64,000 nucleotides of DNA from Ceriagrion tenellum (lineage: Eukaryota; Arthropoda; Insecta; Odonata; Coenagrionidae), in contig OY720637.1 in the NCBI GenBank assembly GCA_963169105.1, positions 53,528,964-53,592,963 of the forward strand, given 5' to 3'. Every line of letters starts with the position of its first letter. The first letter of the stretch is position 1. Below, one piece after another: positions 22,110-32,861 of the stretch. The position numbers were made by a program, and so were the translations under genes. The notes below the pieces were generated by a model, which saw nothing but the letters and a program-made list of their open reading frames with translations, was not told the origin of the DNA and did not search any database.

Positions 22110-22383
22110 GGAATCGGCTTCATCTACGTGGGAGGTCATCTCGAAGGGTAGTATAAAACAATAAGAGAGAGATATTGCCGAACAGATAGGGACAAGAACT
22201 CGTTTTTTCCGGGCGCAATAAGCGTCCAGAATAAAAACTGAGCTCCACTCAGTACACTCCATAATACACGACACCAAATCACCTCCCAAAATCTTAACCC
22301 TTAAATCTTTACCCGGTTGGTATCCTAACATCCCCTGCCAAACGTTCATGTGTTGGCTCTAGGGTAGTTTGTAGATGTAGATG
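22110..22383 (+). pseudogene. CR1/L2-like LINE 3' end
   Basis: It starts with GGTCATCTCGAAGGGTAGTA, then IREIYCRTDR and FFPGAISVQNKN (the end of the RT protein, matching 60740-60810). The 3' UTR follows, with CCCTGCCAAACGTTCATG and a terminal GTAGATGTAGATG. The leading segment is shared with 41255-41290 and with no other copy, marking a common subfamily or internal deletion. Confidence 0.75.
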
Positions 22384-22521
22384 AATTGTTTTTTTGCTAC
22401 ACTTGAACGGAGAGTTCATTTCCTCCCTGTTTTACGGGCGGAAAGTGGCGCTTTTGCTCCCTGTTAAATACACTAACACCTAGAGTTGTGTAAATAAGTC
22501 GTTGCTAGGAAAACCAAACGC

Positions 22522-22684
22522 GATGTAACGTATGCACGTTACGTGTGGTAGTTGTAACGCATTCACGAAGGCACGTTGCGTGTGACAATTGTAACGCATT
22601 CACTTATGCACGTTACGTGTGACCATTGTAACGCATTCACGCATGAACGTTACGTGTGACAATTGTAACGCATTCACTATACGC
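22522..22684. repeat. Tandem array of 37-bp units
   Basis: CGTTxCGTGTGxxxxTTGTAACGCATTCAC units begin at 22537, 22574, 22611 and 22648, each exactly 37 bases apart, with a partial unit before (GTAACGTATGCA at about 22525). Each unit carries a near-palindromic CACGTTACGTG and a TTGTAACGCATTCAC segment. Units differ at only a few positions. There are no spacers between units and no nearby cas genes, so it is a minisatellite rather than CRISPR. Confidence 0.92.
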
Positions 22685-22689
22685 CATGT

Positions 22690-23425
22690 TGGGTTTTTCT
22701 TGAAATGAATTATTTACACGACTGAATGACTTATTGAATTGTAATTTAATCAATGGAAAAGTCAAATGTCAATTATCTTCAAAGTTAACTACATTGAAAT
22801 GTAAGTTCATCGTAAGATTCTAAAGTTGGCGATGAAGACTACAGAAATACGGAGATTTTGGTTTGGAAGCTCGAAATACTGCTGAGTCTTTTTTGCTAGG
22901 AAAATCAGTGGGTCAATACATTTGGCATAGTAATATTTTTGAAAAGTTCAAAAATGGTCATAATTGTTGGAAAGAGCTGACAAACGTTCATTCAAAAAGA
23001 AATTCTGTATCCGTCAAAAATGCTACATATTTTGTTTCCGTCGTATGTGAAGTACTGACGGAGTAAATAATGACGCATTACAGTTATATACGAAGAATAT
23101 TTTTACGAATTTTCCATTCGGATGTGGCAAAAAGTCGCATACGTAACGCGGGAAAGAAATAGGGCTTTGCATTCCGCGTTTTAGCCACCCTCACCCTCCA
23201 CCCGGGCCACAATATTACGCGGATTACTAATTCGTACTTCCCTCTGCATTCACGTTATATACTATTCTTAAAATATATATTTATTTCGTTCACCCGTTAT
23301 TTCATTTGCCTTAAGTGATTTCAGTGTGCTCGCATGAGGATGACGGTCGGGCGGCGTTACCGGTTATAATGACCAAATGAACATTCCTGAGTAAATTATA
23401 CATTGTTATATATTTCGGTACCGCT
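22690..23425. other. No recognisable feature
   Basis: AT-rich DNA with a 67-codon frame at 22863-23066 that has no motif. Confidence 0.45.
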
Positions 23426-23426
23426 G

Positions 23427-23615
23427 GAGGAGGTTTTAGAGAGGCAGAATGGATAGTTGGAAGAGGTGTTTAGGGGAAAAAGGTTGTTAAATCCTGAGGT
23501 AGAGGGGCGGACTTTGGACAAGCTGAGAAGAGGACGGACGAGAAAGGGCTTTATGGTCGGGAGGCAAAGAGGTAAAACCGAGAAGGCAAATCGCGTGCTG
23601 AGTTTAAGGAAGAAA
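23427..23615 (+). pseudogene. LINE C-terminal remnant (RTE-like), weak
   Basis: One plus frame reads EEVLERQNG, a stop, LEEVFRGKRLLNPEVEGRTL and DKLRRGRTRKGFMVGRQ. The order RRQxxWLEDVLxxxxLL, then EGR, then a GRGRPR-like basic stretch and GFM, fits the C-terminus of the RTE-like LINEs at 5262 and 28851. It is degraded, and only the order of motifs supports it. Confidence 0.5.
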
Positions 23616-23619
23616 TAAT

Positions 23620-24945
23620 ATTTGTAGACATGGGTCTGCTCTTGTAAATGCCTAGAGTATCTTAACGCTCATCCATTTAAACTTACCTTAATCGATTGAT
23701 TGACCAGACAACGATAAAATATATTTCATCATTTGTGCATTCTATCCCATAATTAAGTTTGGGTTTAGGACAGTCTTTATCCAACTATTGAAATTTCTGG
23801 GTCATATTTTGACTAATTATGGCATAAATCTATATAAAATTTGACTAATTATGGCATTGCCTGTCCTCAAGTTTCTCTACGCCCTATGTTGTTATCATTC
23901 GAAATTTTAAATCACTAACGCTTCCGGTGAAAACTCTTTATTTGTACCCAAGCCAGATCGAAGAAAACATCCTCATATGACACATATATGTCACCGTGAA
24001 TGCTATCATAGTAGTTAACTGCTTGAATTTTAATCTGTGGAGTATTTCATTGAATTGATTTGTTCTGAAGGGTTAAATGTTCTTCTAACTTCATCTAGTC
24101 TGTTTGTCACGTTTATGAAGGTAAATTTGTCTTATTCATTATAAAGTGAGCATTTTATCACAGTATATTTTTTTACTTAACAGATTTTCGTGGAGGGCCT
24201 TCGATTAAAAAGTGATTAGATCCGTCAGGATATCTAAACCATATTTTCCTTTTCCTGTGTATGTAATGCATTCATTAATCCCTCCAAAAAATGTAAATTC
24301 ATAGCAAATGTCCCGCATCAATTAGACTATAGTAAAGTAGATCCAGCAATATCGAAAGAAGGCCATATCTTGTGATATTCTCCAAAATATTGATATTCTA
24401 ATTGCCAATTTCTTCGCAATTTTATTTTCATTTTTATTATTTGGTTATTAAAATTTCTGGAATGGCTGTTCCCTGGCTAATAATTCGCCAAAAGATGTAA
24501 TTATTTACGTACTTCAGTATGCTCCTATAGGCGTCTGTATAAAAATGCATCCCACCATAATATTTGTACTTCTGGACAACGATGCCTGTAGTTCTCAACT
24601 CTTTGTGTTACGCAATATATCCGTAGTTCCGCGAGCGGAGACTAGACCCACTTATCAAACCGACCACCGAAATACTGTAATTTAAACTCGACATTGCTCC
24701 GCCAAACTATATGAGTTCTAAGTAATTTCGTCTTATAATTTTTTAACACGCCTGAATGTAAATGAGAAGATTCTGGTTCGAATCCTGGTCAAGTCTAATG
24801 ACTTTCCGGTTCTTTCAAGCCGAACGTCCATTACGTATCCAGTCTATCCAGTAGAAACAAGCACAATAACGTCACTTGTGTGGGAATGTGAGCTGGAAAC
24901 TAGAACTGCTAGTGCGTATGAACTCTCTCTGAAATATACCTGGAA
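23620..24945. other. No clear feature; possible SINE B box
   Basis: AT-rich DNA. TTTGACTAATTATGGCAT occurs twice about 32 bases apart near 23809 and 23841. At 24773-24790 TCTGGTTCGAATCCTGG looks like an RNA polymerase III B box, but the arms do not pair as a tRNA T-stem; it is probably a SINE scrap. Confidence 0.4.
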
Positions 24946-24949
24946 TAAG

Positions 24950-25100
24950 GATGGCGTGATTGCGTGACTTCCGAATACTCGTGACCTGCATTTGCAGACC
25001 TGGGCTCGGATCCCTGTAAAGTCACACTATTTTGGTCATCATGAATTCAATTCCGCTGGTCTATATCCTAGCACTACTGGGTGTGCCTTGTTGATTTTAC
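24950..25100 (+). repeat. Possible tRNA-derived SINE head
   Basis: GCGTGATTGCGTGACTTCCG followed, about 35 bases on, by CTGGGCTCGGATCCCTG resembles degenerate A and B boxes of a tRNA-derived SINE. The 129-codon frame starting at 24992 has no recognisable motif and overlaps it, so I do not call it a gene. Confidence 0.35.
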
Positions 25101-25659
25101 ATCTGGCCAGGCACGTACCACAAAGTTTCATGTGCCTGGTGCAACTGTGCTTGTTCAATAGCGCTTGTATTTTTAAAGGTAATTCGATTAACGTGTATAT
25201 AATGACTTTAAAAATATATCACCCAAACCACCGTAAGTTCACGTTCACATCACTACTCCTCTGGAGCGCATGTTGCCTGGGTCCGACCTTGACCCACCCG
25301 CGAGAAGTCACTGTACCAGTAGTAAGAGTCGTTCATGAAAATCCGAATTTTGCCACAAAAATGTCGTTTGTCGAACTTTGAAAATAACTCTATAGATTTC
25401 TAGGGGTTTAAACAGCTACCTCAATTGACGCCACTTCTCATTCCACCGTGGAATAGGACACCAAGGTACCTTAATTTGACAGCTCAGTGCTACAGGCAAC
25501 TATGCGCCGTTTGCCGAGCTGTCAGAAGATGAAGGGTGTTATAAAAAATGAATTCAAAATTATTTCAGCCTTCAAGAACTTTGATTGTGGGAGCACTTCG
25601 CGGGCACAGTAAGGCTGTAGCACGGGATGTCGTAGAAAATAGTGCGACATCATCTAATC

Positions 25660-25787
25660 ATTGCTCTGGTCAGCTGATAATACACGTCACCATTTCACCT
25701 TCCAAAACCTTACATCTTTACACGGGTGGTGTCCTAACACCACCTACCACACGCCCTTGCGGCGGCTTGCAGGGTATTATGTCGATA
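25660..25787 (+). pseudogene. CR1/L2-like LINE 3' UTR
   Basis: ATACACGTCACCATTTCACC, then GTCCTAACACCACC and ACGCCCTTGCGGCGGCTTGC match the 3' UTR of the copies at 37200 and 60840. Only the untranslated tail with its stem-loop remains, ending near 25787. Confidence 0.75.
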
Positions 25788-25930
25788 GCGAGTCGGGAGA
25801 CCTGGGTTAAAATCCCGGTCGAGGCGAATATTTTTTTCGCCGTGTATTTCGCACTTTTTTGCTCGTTGGTGCGGTCCAAGAGATTCACCATAACGAGCCC
25901 GACGTCGTGATTAATCCCGCTCAAACTTGG
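25788..25930 (+). repeat. Possible tRNA-derived SINE fused to a LINE tail
   Basis: Immediately after the LINE tail comes GCGAGTCGGGAGACCTGGG and TTAAAATCCCGGTC, resembling the T-arm/B-box half of a tRNA-like head, then TTTTTTTCGCC. The abutting arrangement may be a SINE insertion or a chimeric element. Confidence 0.4.
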
Positions 25931-25934
25931 AAAT

Positions 25935-26899
25935 GGGATAAGTTCATACCGAGCCGAAAGAAGCGGCTAAATAAGATTGATTAACTGTCCAATAGATGGA
26001 AGAATTTCTTTGTCACACGCACATCTCTGACTAGGTCGTGAAAACAGAACAAGACACTGGGACACTCCGTCAAAATGCGTATTCCTCATCGCCCTACATT
26101 AATCAACTCTTTTTGACGGAATTATTTCAATAATATTGTAGATTTCACCATCGACTCATTAGTTATCAATTAGCTTCATCTTCGTTGACTGAATCACTTC
26201 AATAACTTTGTAGTTTGCACAATAAACCTATTAGTTATGTATCTGTTTCGTCGTAGAGGCGACATCATCGGGCTGCAAGGAAACTAGTCGATAACTCATT
26301 AATCAATTGTGAAAATAACAAGGTTGTTATGGAGATTCTGTCATTATGCATTTTCTTATACCTAAACTTAACAATGCTGGAGAAAAATTAACGTTGTACT
26401 GCTCCACGCAAATTTATCAATTTCAACGATTAAAACGTAGGGATAGAACCATTTCCTTCGTTACTTTGTGGTATTCCATATTTCAAAATTTTTAATGACG
26501 AATTCGTATTTGTTATCATTAAAATAAAAACATAAAGTTGTGAATGATATCATTAATATTTTGATTAAAACGTAATTTTTAAGGTGTCTCTGGCCTTGAT
26601 AATTACCTGTAACCATTGAAATCGCTGGGTGAAATAAATTTGTGCGTAATAGTACAAGTTTTATAAATATCGCCAATATGGTTAACACATCACTTCTACA
26701 AAGTTTGCCTGATTCCATCATGTCCGATAATATCCGGTTCCTTATTTCTCTTCCTCCAAGTGCCGGGATCATCCCGATTGCCAAGCTGTCAAAAGATGAA
26801 GGAATCATGGAAATCTATGCTTCCCTCGGTTTCCCTTTCTATTAGCACACCTGTGTTGCCTATTTAAAACACTAATGTACCCATATCATGTATTTTCAC
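25935..26899. other. No recognisable feature
   Basis: AT-rich; the 115-codon minus frame at 26461-26808 has no recognisable motif, and its opposite strand is also open in part. Confidence 0.4.
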
Positions 26900-27790
26900 T
26901 TCGGTTTCCCAACACACTGTGCTACATGCCCTTTTGGCGGTCAGCATGTCAGTAGATATAGATGTCGAGGTTTTGCTAACCTTTTCGCGCGGACGAAGTC
27001 CCGCTACGAGCCACCGCTCCGCTGCACCCAAAACTGCCGGCCGACGGGTAGACTCCTCCCGGGCGTCAAGGTACCCTTGTCACCGGCTCCAGTGACTTCT
27101 CTCTTGGATTTCCTCTTTCTGCCTCCTCACTCTGAAGGCGAAGGTGTAACAGTGTATGGTGGGGTGGGGTCCGGGAGAACTGAGGGAATATAATGGGTGT
27201 GTTGGGGGATATATCCACCCGGTGGTCCCTTTGGCCGTATCCGTCGGGTGCTCGACTCTCCTGTGCGGAGGTCCACGGGCAACTGGCGGGCTCGCTGCAC
27301 CGGACGGCCCACGGGGTCGGCTCGGGGTGAGAACGGGAGGGGGTTAGGGGATCGGCGGGGTGGGGCAGCGGGGGACCCGGTCTCTCAGTCAGCCTCCTCT
27401 CCGTTCTGCCTCGTGAACCCCCTCCTCCTCTTCCTTCTGTGGCGGTCTTTCTCTCACAGTGTGCCACCTCTCTCGCCATACCTCCCTCACCTCGAATAGC
27501 GCCGGAGAAGATTCCCTGTCAACCTCCCTACTCACTCCCTACTCTTTCTGCGTTCAAGTCTTCTCCCCCTCCCCTACTCAGCCCCCTACCCCCCCCCCTG
27601 TTCAGACTAACCGCCCTCCGCCCCCCTTCCCTCCCCCACCAGCCCCCGCCTTCCCTTTGGTCCTCGTCCCGCTCCGTTCTGACTAACCCGGACCGCCGGG
27701 CGCCAAAGATTATTTGGGATACTTACGTGTTGATCTTTGGGGGATGGGTGTTTTGTGGAAAATCAAGTTCACGGCGTTGGGCGTGACTTT
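26900..27790. other. GC- and CpG-rich, pyrimidine-skewed block
   Basis: Strikingly GC-rich against AT-rich flanks: CpG-rich at 26980-27070 and 27220-27370, then CT/CCCC runs at 27400-27660 including a C9 run near 27590. Several frames are open on both strands, as expected where stop codons are depleted by composition, and none has a known domain. Candidate readings are a CpG-rich regulatory segment, an untranslated exon, or foreign or repeat DNA. Confidence 0.4.
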
Positions 27791-27794
27791 CGAA

Positions 27795-28845
27795 GAGTTT
27801 CTCTGTAATGTGTGAGAAACTGGAGTTTCGATTCAACGCACGCGATATCGGTGTTTTCTATTAGAACCTAGTTATTTGAAATACCTTTATTCTTAGCTGT
27901 TTGAAGTACTTAGTTACGTATTTGAAAAATCTATGTACTTACATAGAATAGAATTCGTTTTATTATGCTCTGGGTTTCATCACAAGAGCAAAAAGGAAAA
28001 TACATATCAAATTCTGCTCTTAGTGAAAAGAAAAACAAGAAATATACGTGGCCAACATCTCGCAGTGATGAAAAACAAACATTTCGCAACCACAGATAAT
28101 TAGCACTAAATACAAATGGAAAATGTAATATCAATCAGAAAGAGATGAGAAACAAACAATAATTTTTCTTACCATTATGTAAAACATACATATATTTTTG
28201 ACTGTGCACGAATGCCGACGCCAGGGGAGTTTATTCTGGAGACGTCGTGAAAATTAACGCTAGCGAAAACATTCACTGTATGGCATGGTATTGTCGATTC
28301 AGGATTTCTGAGGCGTCACATTTGGTCCGCATGCGATAATTATTAATTGATAAATATCCGGTGGTTGCGATATGCATGCATGGAATATCTCTTCGAAATA
28401 ATTCGACGGTTCGCTTATTCCGTTTGAATTAATTGAACTCGCGGAGTTGTAAGAATCGACTCTAAGGTCGAGAGAAAATCCACCCTTCGAGGATTAACCC
28501 TCCATATTATCCTCACGTAGTCCTTAATGAACGGTAATTTTCAAATTTCGGTGGGTAAAAATAGAGTGTCCGTTAGTGTGTTTGTTACTGCTTCTGTCAC
28601 ACCGTTAATTTATGTTCTTTAAAGTTAGCGTGGCATAGCGCGAAGTTCTTAAGTGTCTCATAAGAGAATTCGTAAGCCGCAACTTTATTCCTGTTCTGCC
28701 TTAATGGTGTGTGTTCAGTTTCCAAAATTCAAATTTATGTCTTTGTCCATTTCGTCCTTTATTCTTGTTTTACCTTTTCTGTGTCTGCTCATTCTTTATA
28801 ATAATCTACCAACTGATTGGTCGGTTTTGGGAAATTACTTTCATA
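27795..28845. other. No recognisable feature
   Basis: AT-rich DNA. A small 8-bp hairpin (AGTTTCTC/GAGAAACT) lies near 27795-27820. No family motif. Confidence 0.45.
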
Positions 28846-28849
28846 ACGT

Positions 28850-29101
28850 CCTAATTTCTGCCATATCTTTCCATTTTCACACCCGCTATTAGAGCCCTCT
28901 TCAGTTGACTCATCATCTCCCTCTTCTTATTTCTCACAGACATCCCATCCTCTTCCTTCTTCCTCCCCCTTCTTCTCCCCTCTGTTATCCTCTTCAGCAT
29001 ACCCTCTCTTTTCAAAACGTCCTCCAACCATCTCTTCTGCCTCCTCCGAACCTCCGCCGCTAGCTTCCTCTCCAACCATGTCCAATATCTCCTCGTTTGT
29101 A
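28850..29101 (-). pseudogene. RTE-like LINE, 3' part of split copy
   Basis: The minus strand reads TNEEILDMVGEE, then RKLAAEVRRRQKRWLEDVLK, REGMLKRITEG and GRRRGRKKEEDGMSV. This is the C-terminal end of an endonuclease/RT-type LINE, as at 5262. It continues the copy at 30031-30285: the 5' part ends in AARK and this part starts TNEE, together giving the expected ARKTNEE once the 929-bp insertion is removed. Confidence 0.85.
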
Positions 29102-30030
29102 ATTGATATGTTTCTCAAAATAACTACTAATCATGCAATGGTTACTGGAACAGAACCTAGTAACCTCACAACTCTAGAATTCTATTCCAATTGTTTTGAG
29201 AATATATCGTTTGTTGGCAACTTTTTGATCTAAATTGTATGGAATTTTATTTTGTGTCAGTCGTAGTAGTGTTATGAGCGTCGCAATACGCCACTCCGCT
29301 ATCCGCCGCTTGATCGCAGCTCTATATGTGAGGAGCCACCAAGGTCTTCTTCGACTATTAAGAGGATAAGAGTAAGGAGGTTAAGGATAAGGGCGATAGG
29401 GAAGAGGACGATAGAGATAAGGATGTTGAGAACCTTGGGAGCGGTGTGGTGGTTGGGACGCGGCCGAGTGTGTGATGAGTGCGTCATGGCGACTGGTCGT
29501 GTCTTCCCATCGGGGAATGTTATGTATTAGAGAGTATTGAATGTTAATAAACGAAGTGAGTAACCTCAGAGTTCGGCGTTGTTCCCTTTGGACCGCCTGA
29601 CACTGTGTTTTCCTACAGTTTAAAGATTGTTATCCTGAATAGTTTAGCCTTTTCAGTATTTAATTCTAATTGCTGTTTTTTTTCTAGATGAAATTTTTTT
29701 CATGTACAATTCATGTTTTTTGTTTTAACTGTTTAAAATGTTATTTTTCATATCTCAGACGTATCCTTATTGTAACCTTAAGTATTTTTACCATTCGATT
29801 ATCTTGTATTATATCTGTATCTATCTTTGAATTCAATTGTAATACATGTACAGTTATTGTCTTATAATGAGGGTAGTTATTTTTGTCTTTCTTTTTGTTT
29901 GTTATCAAGCTGCATTTATTTTCTGATATGAACACAATCATTTGTTAACTACCTCGCTGCTATTTCTTCGTATCTTATTGTCGCTCTAGGGGACATGTCC
30001 CAGAGTATAATAAAGGTCTATTCTATTCTA
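29102..30030 (+). mobile_element. 929-bp LINE-like insertion with TTTGT target duplication
   Basis: TTTGT occurs at 29097-29101 and 30031-30035, flanking the insertion. Removing the insertion plus one TTTGT rejoins the interrupted LINE frame exactly. The plus-strand 3' end reads GGGGACATGTCCCAGAG then TATAATAAAGG and a TCTAT pentamer run, typical of a non-LTR retroelement 3' end with a short tandem tail. No RT motif is left, so this is mainly 3' UTR. A GC-richer LTR-like block sits inside at 29255-29602. Confidence 0.75.
29255..29602 (+). repeat. Possible solo LTR
   Basis: TGTCAG at 29255-29260 and CTGACA at 29597-29602 form a 6-bp inverted repeat with TG...CA ends. The block is GC-richer than its flanks, has a TATA-like CTATATGTG near 29322, and AATAAA at 29546, about 50 bases before the end. 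The length (348 bp) suits a Gypsy- or BEL-type LTR. No target duplication is evident and there is no internal region, so it is tentative. Confidence 0.33.
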
Positions 30031-30285
30031 TTTGTCTTTCTCGCCGCCCAGGTCATCCACTCCATCCTTCGCCTATTCTCCTTTATCTCCAACGCCTCAA
30101 GTGTACCTGCTTCCTCCCTTCGCAATGACCAAGTCTCCGACCCATACAGCGCAACGATCCATATTAGTTTTCACCAGCGTTTTCTTTACGTATCTTCTCA
30201 AACCTCCTTCTCGATTCCCTCCTATTTGCAAATGATTTTTTTAGCCATGGCGGTTCTACATTTAATGTCACTATCACTTTACCTC
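30031..30285 (-). pseudogene. RTE-like LINE, 5' part of split copy
   Basis: The minus strand from 30285 reads SDIKCRTAMAKK, a stop-laden stretch, then VALYGSETWSLRREEAGTLE, EIKENRRRMEW and AARK. This is the connector region after the RT (YGSETWTLRKED...FEMWxWRRMEK). Coding resumes at 29101 after the 929-bp insertion. Confidence 0.82.
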
Positions 30286-31020
30286 ATCATCATTGGTTGT
30301 TCAATCCTAAGATTGCTTGACTTCAGTCCACCACCCCTCCGTATGCAATGCTAGTTCCCATACCATCTGGTTCTTCTTTTCTGTATAGAGTTTCATGTGG
30401 TCCTTCCCTCTTCTACTCTTCTGTACATTTCATCATTTCTTATTTTACTCGTCCATTATATCTTCAGCATTCTCCTCCAGCACCAGGAGGTTTTCGAGGG
30501 GTCTAGTCTTTTCTGGTCAGGTTTTCCAATAGTCCATTCTTCCGATACATAGAGTGCCACGCTCCACATGAATGTTTTCTCATACTGATTCCTGGTTTGT
30601 GGTCCTATCTTCTTTGAGCTCAGCGGTTGTCTTTTTGCCACATTCGCCTCCTTAACTTCGCTTGATGTCCGTTGTAATTCTTCCGTCCCACGTGATGGTA
30701 CTTCCGAGATGGGTGAAGCAATCCACTTGCTCTGATTTCTCTCCTCTCAGGGTGACTTCTGCATCCAGCTTCTCTCTTCCGCATTCTAGGATTTAAGTCT
30801 TCGTCACTACTTCACCTATTCTGCTCCAAAGTACTATATATGTCTGTAAACTGCTCGACCAGGTTTATTTTGTACCCTTCCGCCCTTATACTCAGCCCCT
30901 GCCTTCTTGCTTCAAGGCAATCTCAATACTCTCGTCTTCTTATGGTTAATAATCATCCCATACCTCTCGCACGGCACTTCTAACGCATTCATCGTTGGCA
31001 GTGACCCCTTGGCTGCTGTA
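30286..31020 (-). pseudogene. LINE remnant, AAVNQS subfamily plus RT thumb
   Basis: The 3' end is marked by CAATCCTAAGATTGCTTGAC. Going upstream on the minus strand come MWSVALYVSEEWTIGKPDQK with WCWRRMLKI (the YGSETWTIGKxDQKRLEAFEMWCWRRMLK connector), a segment like GRKYHHVGRKN, and near 30950 YGMIINHKKTRVL followed by EGYKINLVEQF in shifted frames (RT thumb). Many stops. Homologous to 62285-63230, which carries the same PDQK/GQNRL-type connector. Confidence 0.78.
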
Positions 31021-31074
31021 TGTACAAACTATTTTAAATATTAAATGATGTATTTAGTGTGTGGAAAATTATTG

Positions 31075-31700
31075 CATCTACATCTACATACTACCCTGCG
31101 AGCCACCGCATGGGCGTGTGGCAGGGGATGTTATAACACAACCCGTGTAAACATGTTAGTTTTGGAGGGGTGAAATGGTGAAATGTATAATGGGTACTTT
31201 TAGTGGAGTTCAGTTCTTATTGTGGGCGGGAAGGACGAGGTTTTGTACCTATCCGTTCGGTAATGCATCTCTCTTATTTTATCGCTTTTGTCACACCCAG
31301 AGATGTAGTGAGGCGTCATGATAATGTTCTCCATGTCGATCTGAAACACTACAGTTCTGAATTTCTCAAGCAAGCTAAGCCTAGCGTGAAGCCTCCGAGT
31401 CTCTAGGGACTCCCGCTTTAATCCCTCTAAAAGTTGTTAAACACGGTATGTTCGCTCGTAGCAGCTTTTAAGGAAACTCGCTGCTTTCCTTTGTACTTTA
31501 TAAACTTTGTACTTTGTACTTTAAAATTTTTGGTCAAAATTTTATGACCACGGTGCAAATGCTCTTGGCGTATTCGAGGTGTGTCCTAACCAGAGTGAAG
31601 TTGCATCTAGCTTTTATAAAAGCTAGTAAAAGTATACTTTTTAATCCGAGGACCTTCCTATTATACGCTTAAGAAATCCTAGGTTCTTTAATTCTGTGCC
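31075..31700 (-). pseudogene. CR1/L2-like LINE 3' half
   Basis: At the 3' end CATCTACATCTACATACTAC is followed by the stem-loop (31094-31126). The minus strand upstream encodes, through many frameshifts, the C-terminal RT block: NFTLVRTHLEYAKSI (RPHLEYAxSIWDP), a run around KYKVQ, then the segment paralleling LEELRWEPLETRML and the CRTDR end. It contains the perfect palindrome CTAGCTTTTATAAAAGCTAG at 31607-31626, probably from local mutation. Homologous to 41737-42140 and 60150-60956. Confidence 0.82.
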
Positions 31701-31837
31701 GCATATGTTCCGCTGTATGTGAGATCCACTCGATATATCAGCATCGGGACAGTCTTTACAAATGGCTTGAAATTAACCTATTTCTGTGTAGTTAACTACT
31801 GAATCGTTATTTGGCTGTGTTTCGCCTCGAGGAAAAA

Positions 31838-31945
31838 AACTAACCCTTCTCTCCATGGTATCTTTGCCCGAGGCTGGATTCGATCAAGCGGCTTCCTACT
31901 CGACCTGCGATAGCCTTTAGCAGGTGACTCATCCAACCTAATCAT
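31838..31945 (-). repeat. tRNA-derived SINE fragment
   Basis: On the minus strand TTGGATGAGTCACCTGCTAA, then GGCTATCGCAGGTCGAG and GCTTGATCGAATCCAGCC read like tRNA A- and B-box regions in the right order and spacing. No intact cloverleaf forms. Confidence 0.42.
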
Positions 31946-31949
31946 TCGC

Positions 31950-32510
31950 CCCTTAAAGAATTATTTCGCAGCTGTTGTTCCATAATGTTTAATGATGGCC
32001 TTTTCCGTTGTTAAGATGGAGCTATTCTGACTCTTGAATGATGGACGGGGAGCTTATAAAAGTGTGTTTCTGGTGCTTATGAAATAGGACGTATTTAAAG
32101 ATGGTAAATACCACATTGAAAGGCGGTTACCGCTGTGAACGGAATTAAATTCGTGATCCTTCTGCTGACCTTAAACAGGCAAAGCCACGTCTCTATATAT
32201 ACTTAGATATATATTAAGACAGCTGTTCCTCTTACGTGATCTCATTCCGACACGCTTCTGCGTCCTTATATCCCTCTAATCGTGTCAAAATTGTTTGTAA
32301 TAGGCTTGGAGTGTGCAAACAGCTAGTGGCCGATATCGGCCGATTTTAGCAGCGGTGGGAAAATTATCTCCGTCCTGCAGAATTCCTGAGACGGAAATAT
32401 TAATACCCTCTCATTCTCTCCCCCACCTATTGAAGGAGTTGATGGACTTTGGGGCAAGTATAGAAAGTTACATATTGCAACAGTTTTCGCATTTTATCAT
32501 CTACATAACT
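31950..32510. other. No recognisable feature
   Basis: Mixed DNA before the TA-flanked MITE; only short chance frames. Confidence 0.45.
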
Positions 32511-32511
32511 A

Positions 32512-32861
32512 CCGTATAAACGCGTGTAAGAGGCGCACCCCTCTTTTTAAGCGTCGAAGTTGAAGAAAAAATTTTGGGGCTTTTTTTCTTCCTATCGCGA
32601 GGTTTTGCGGACCTAACTTCAAACTTTCGGCCATTGTCAAAGCCTTCCGGACACCTTTTTTTTAATGCCGTTTTTCCCCACTATTTTCCTAATGCAGAAG
32701 TCGTAGTCGCTGTGAGTATGGGTCTTTTAACTGTATTTAACTTCTACATATTATATTTTGCTGTAAGCGATGACGAGCGGGAATTTGTGTAAGAAGCGCA
32801 CTCTCATTTTCGGCTGCGATTTCAGGGAAAAAAGGTGCGCCTCTTACATGAGTTTATACGG
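32512..32861. mobile_element. MITE with ~35-bp TIRs and TA duplication
   Basis: The left end CCGTATAAACGCGTGTAAGA plus GGCGCACC is mirrored by GGTGCGCC, TCTTACATGAGTTTATACGG at the right end, with two mismatches. TA dinucleotides flank both sides (32510-32511 and 32862-32863). TA duplication and GTAAGAGGCGCACC-type ends suggest a Tc1/mariner (pogo/Tc2-like) non-autonomous element of 350 bp. The 61- and 72-codon frames inside have no transposase signature. Confidence 0.8.

Noticed and set aside
22522..22684. CRISPR-like repeat array
   Set aside because: The 37-bp units are contiguous with no unique spacers, vary internally, and the window has only eukaryotic retroelements and no cas genes.
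24773..24790. tRNA gene at GGTTCGAATCC
   Set aside because: The flanking bases do not form a T-stem, and no acceptor, D or anticodon arms are found; a SINE scrap is more likely.
24992..25381. 129-codon plus frame as a protein gene
   Set aside because: No recognisable domain, no second copy, and it overlaps tRNA-like SINE boxes; likely chance.
25795..25830. tRNA gene
   Set aside because: Only the B-box half is present; it is fused to a LINE tail and lacks a cloverleaf.
25548..25910. 120-codon plus frame as a protein gene
   Set aside because: It runs through a CR1-like 3' UTR and a SINE-like segment.
27066..27786. Proline- and serine-rich frames of 100-137 codons as exons
   Set aside because: Both strands are open because of GC/pyrimidine bias; no splice-supported or family evidence.
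31607..31626. 20-bp perfect palindrome as an operator site
   Set aside because: It lies inside a decayed LINE coding region and is most simply a mutated stretch of the KLYFY/RCYFA segment.
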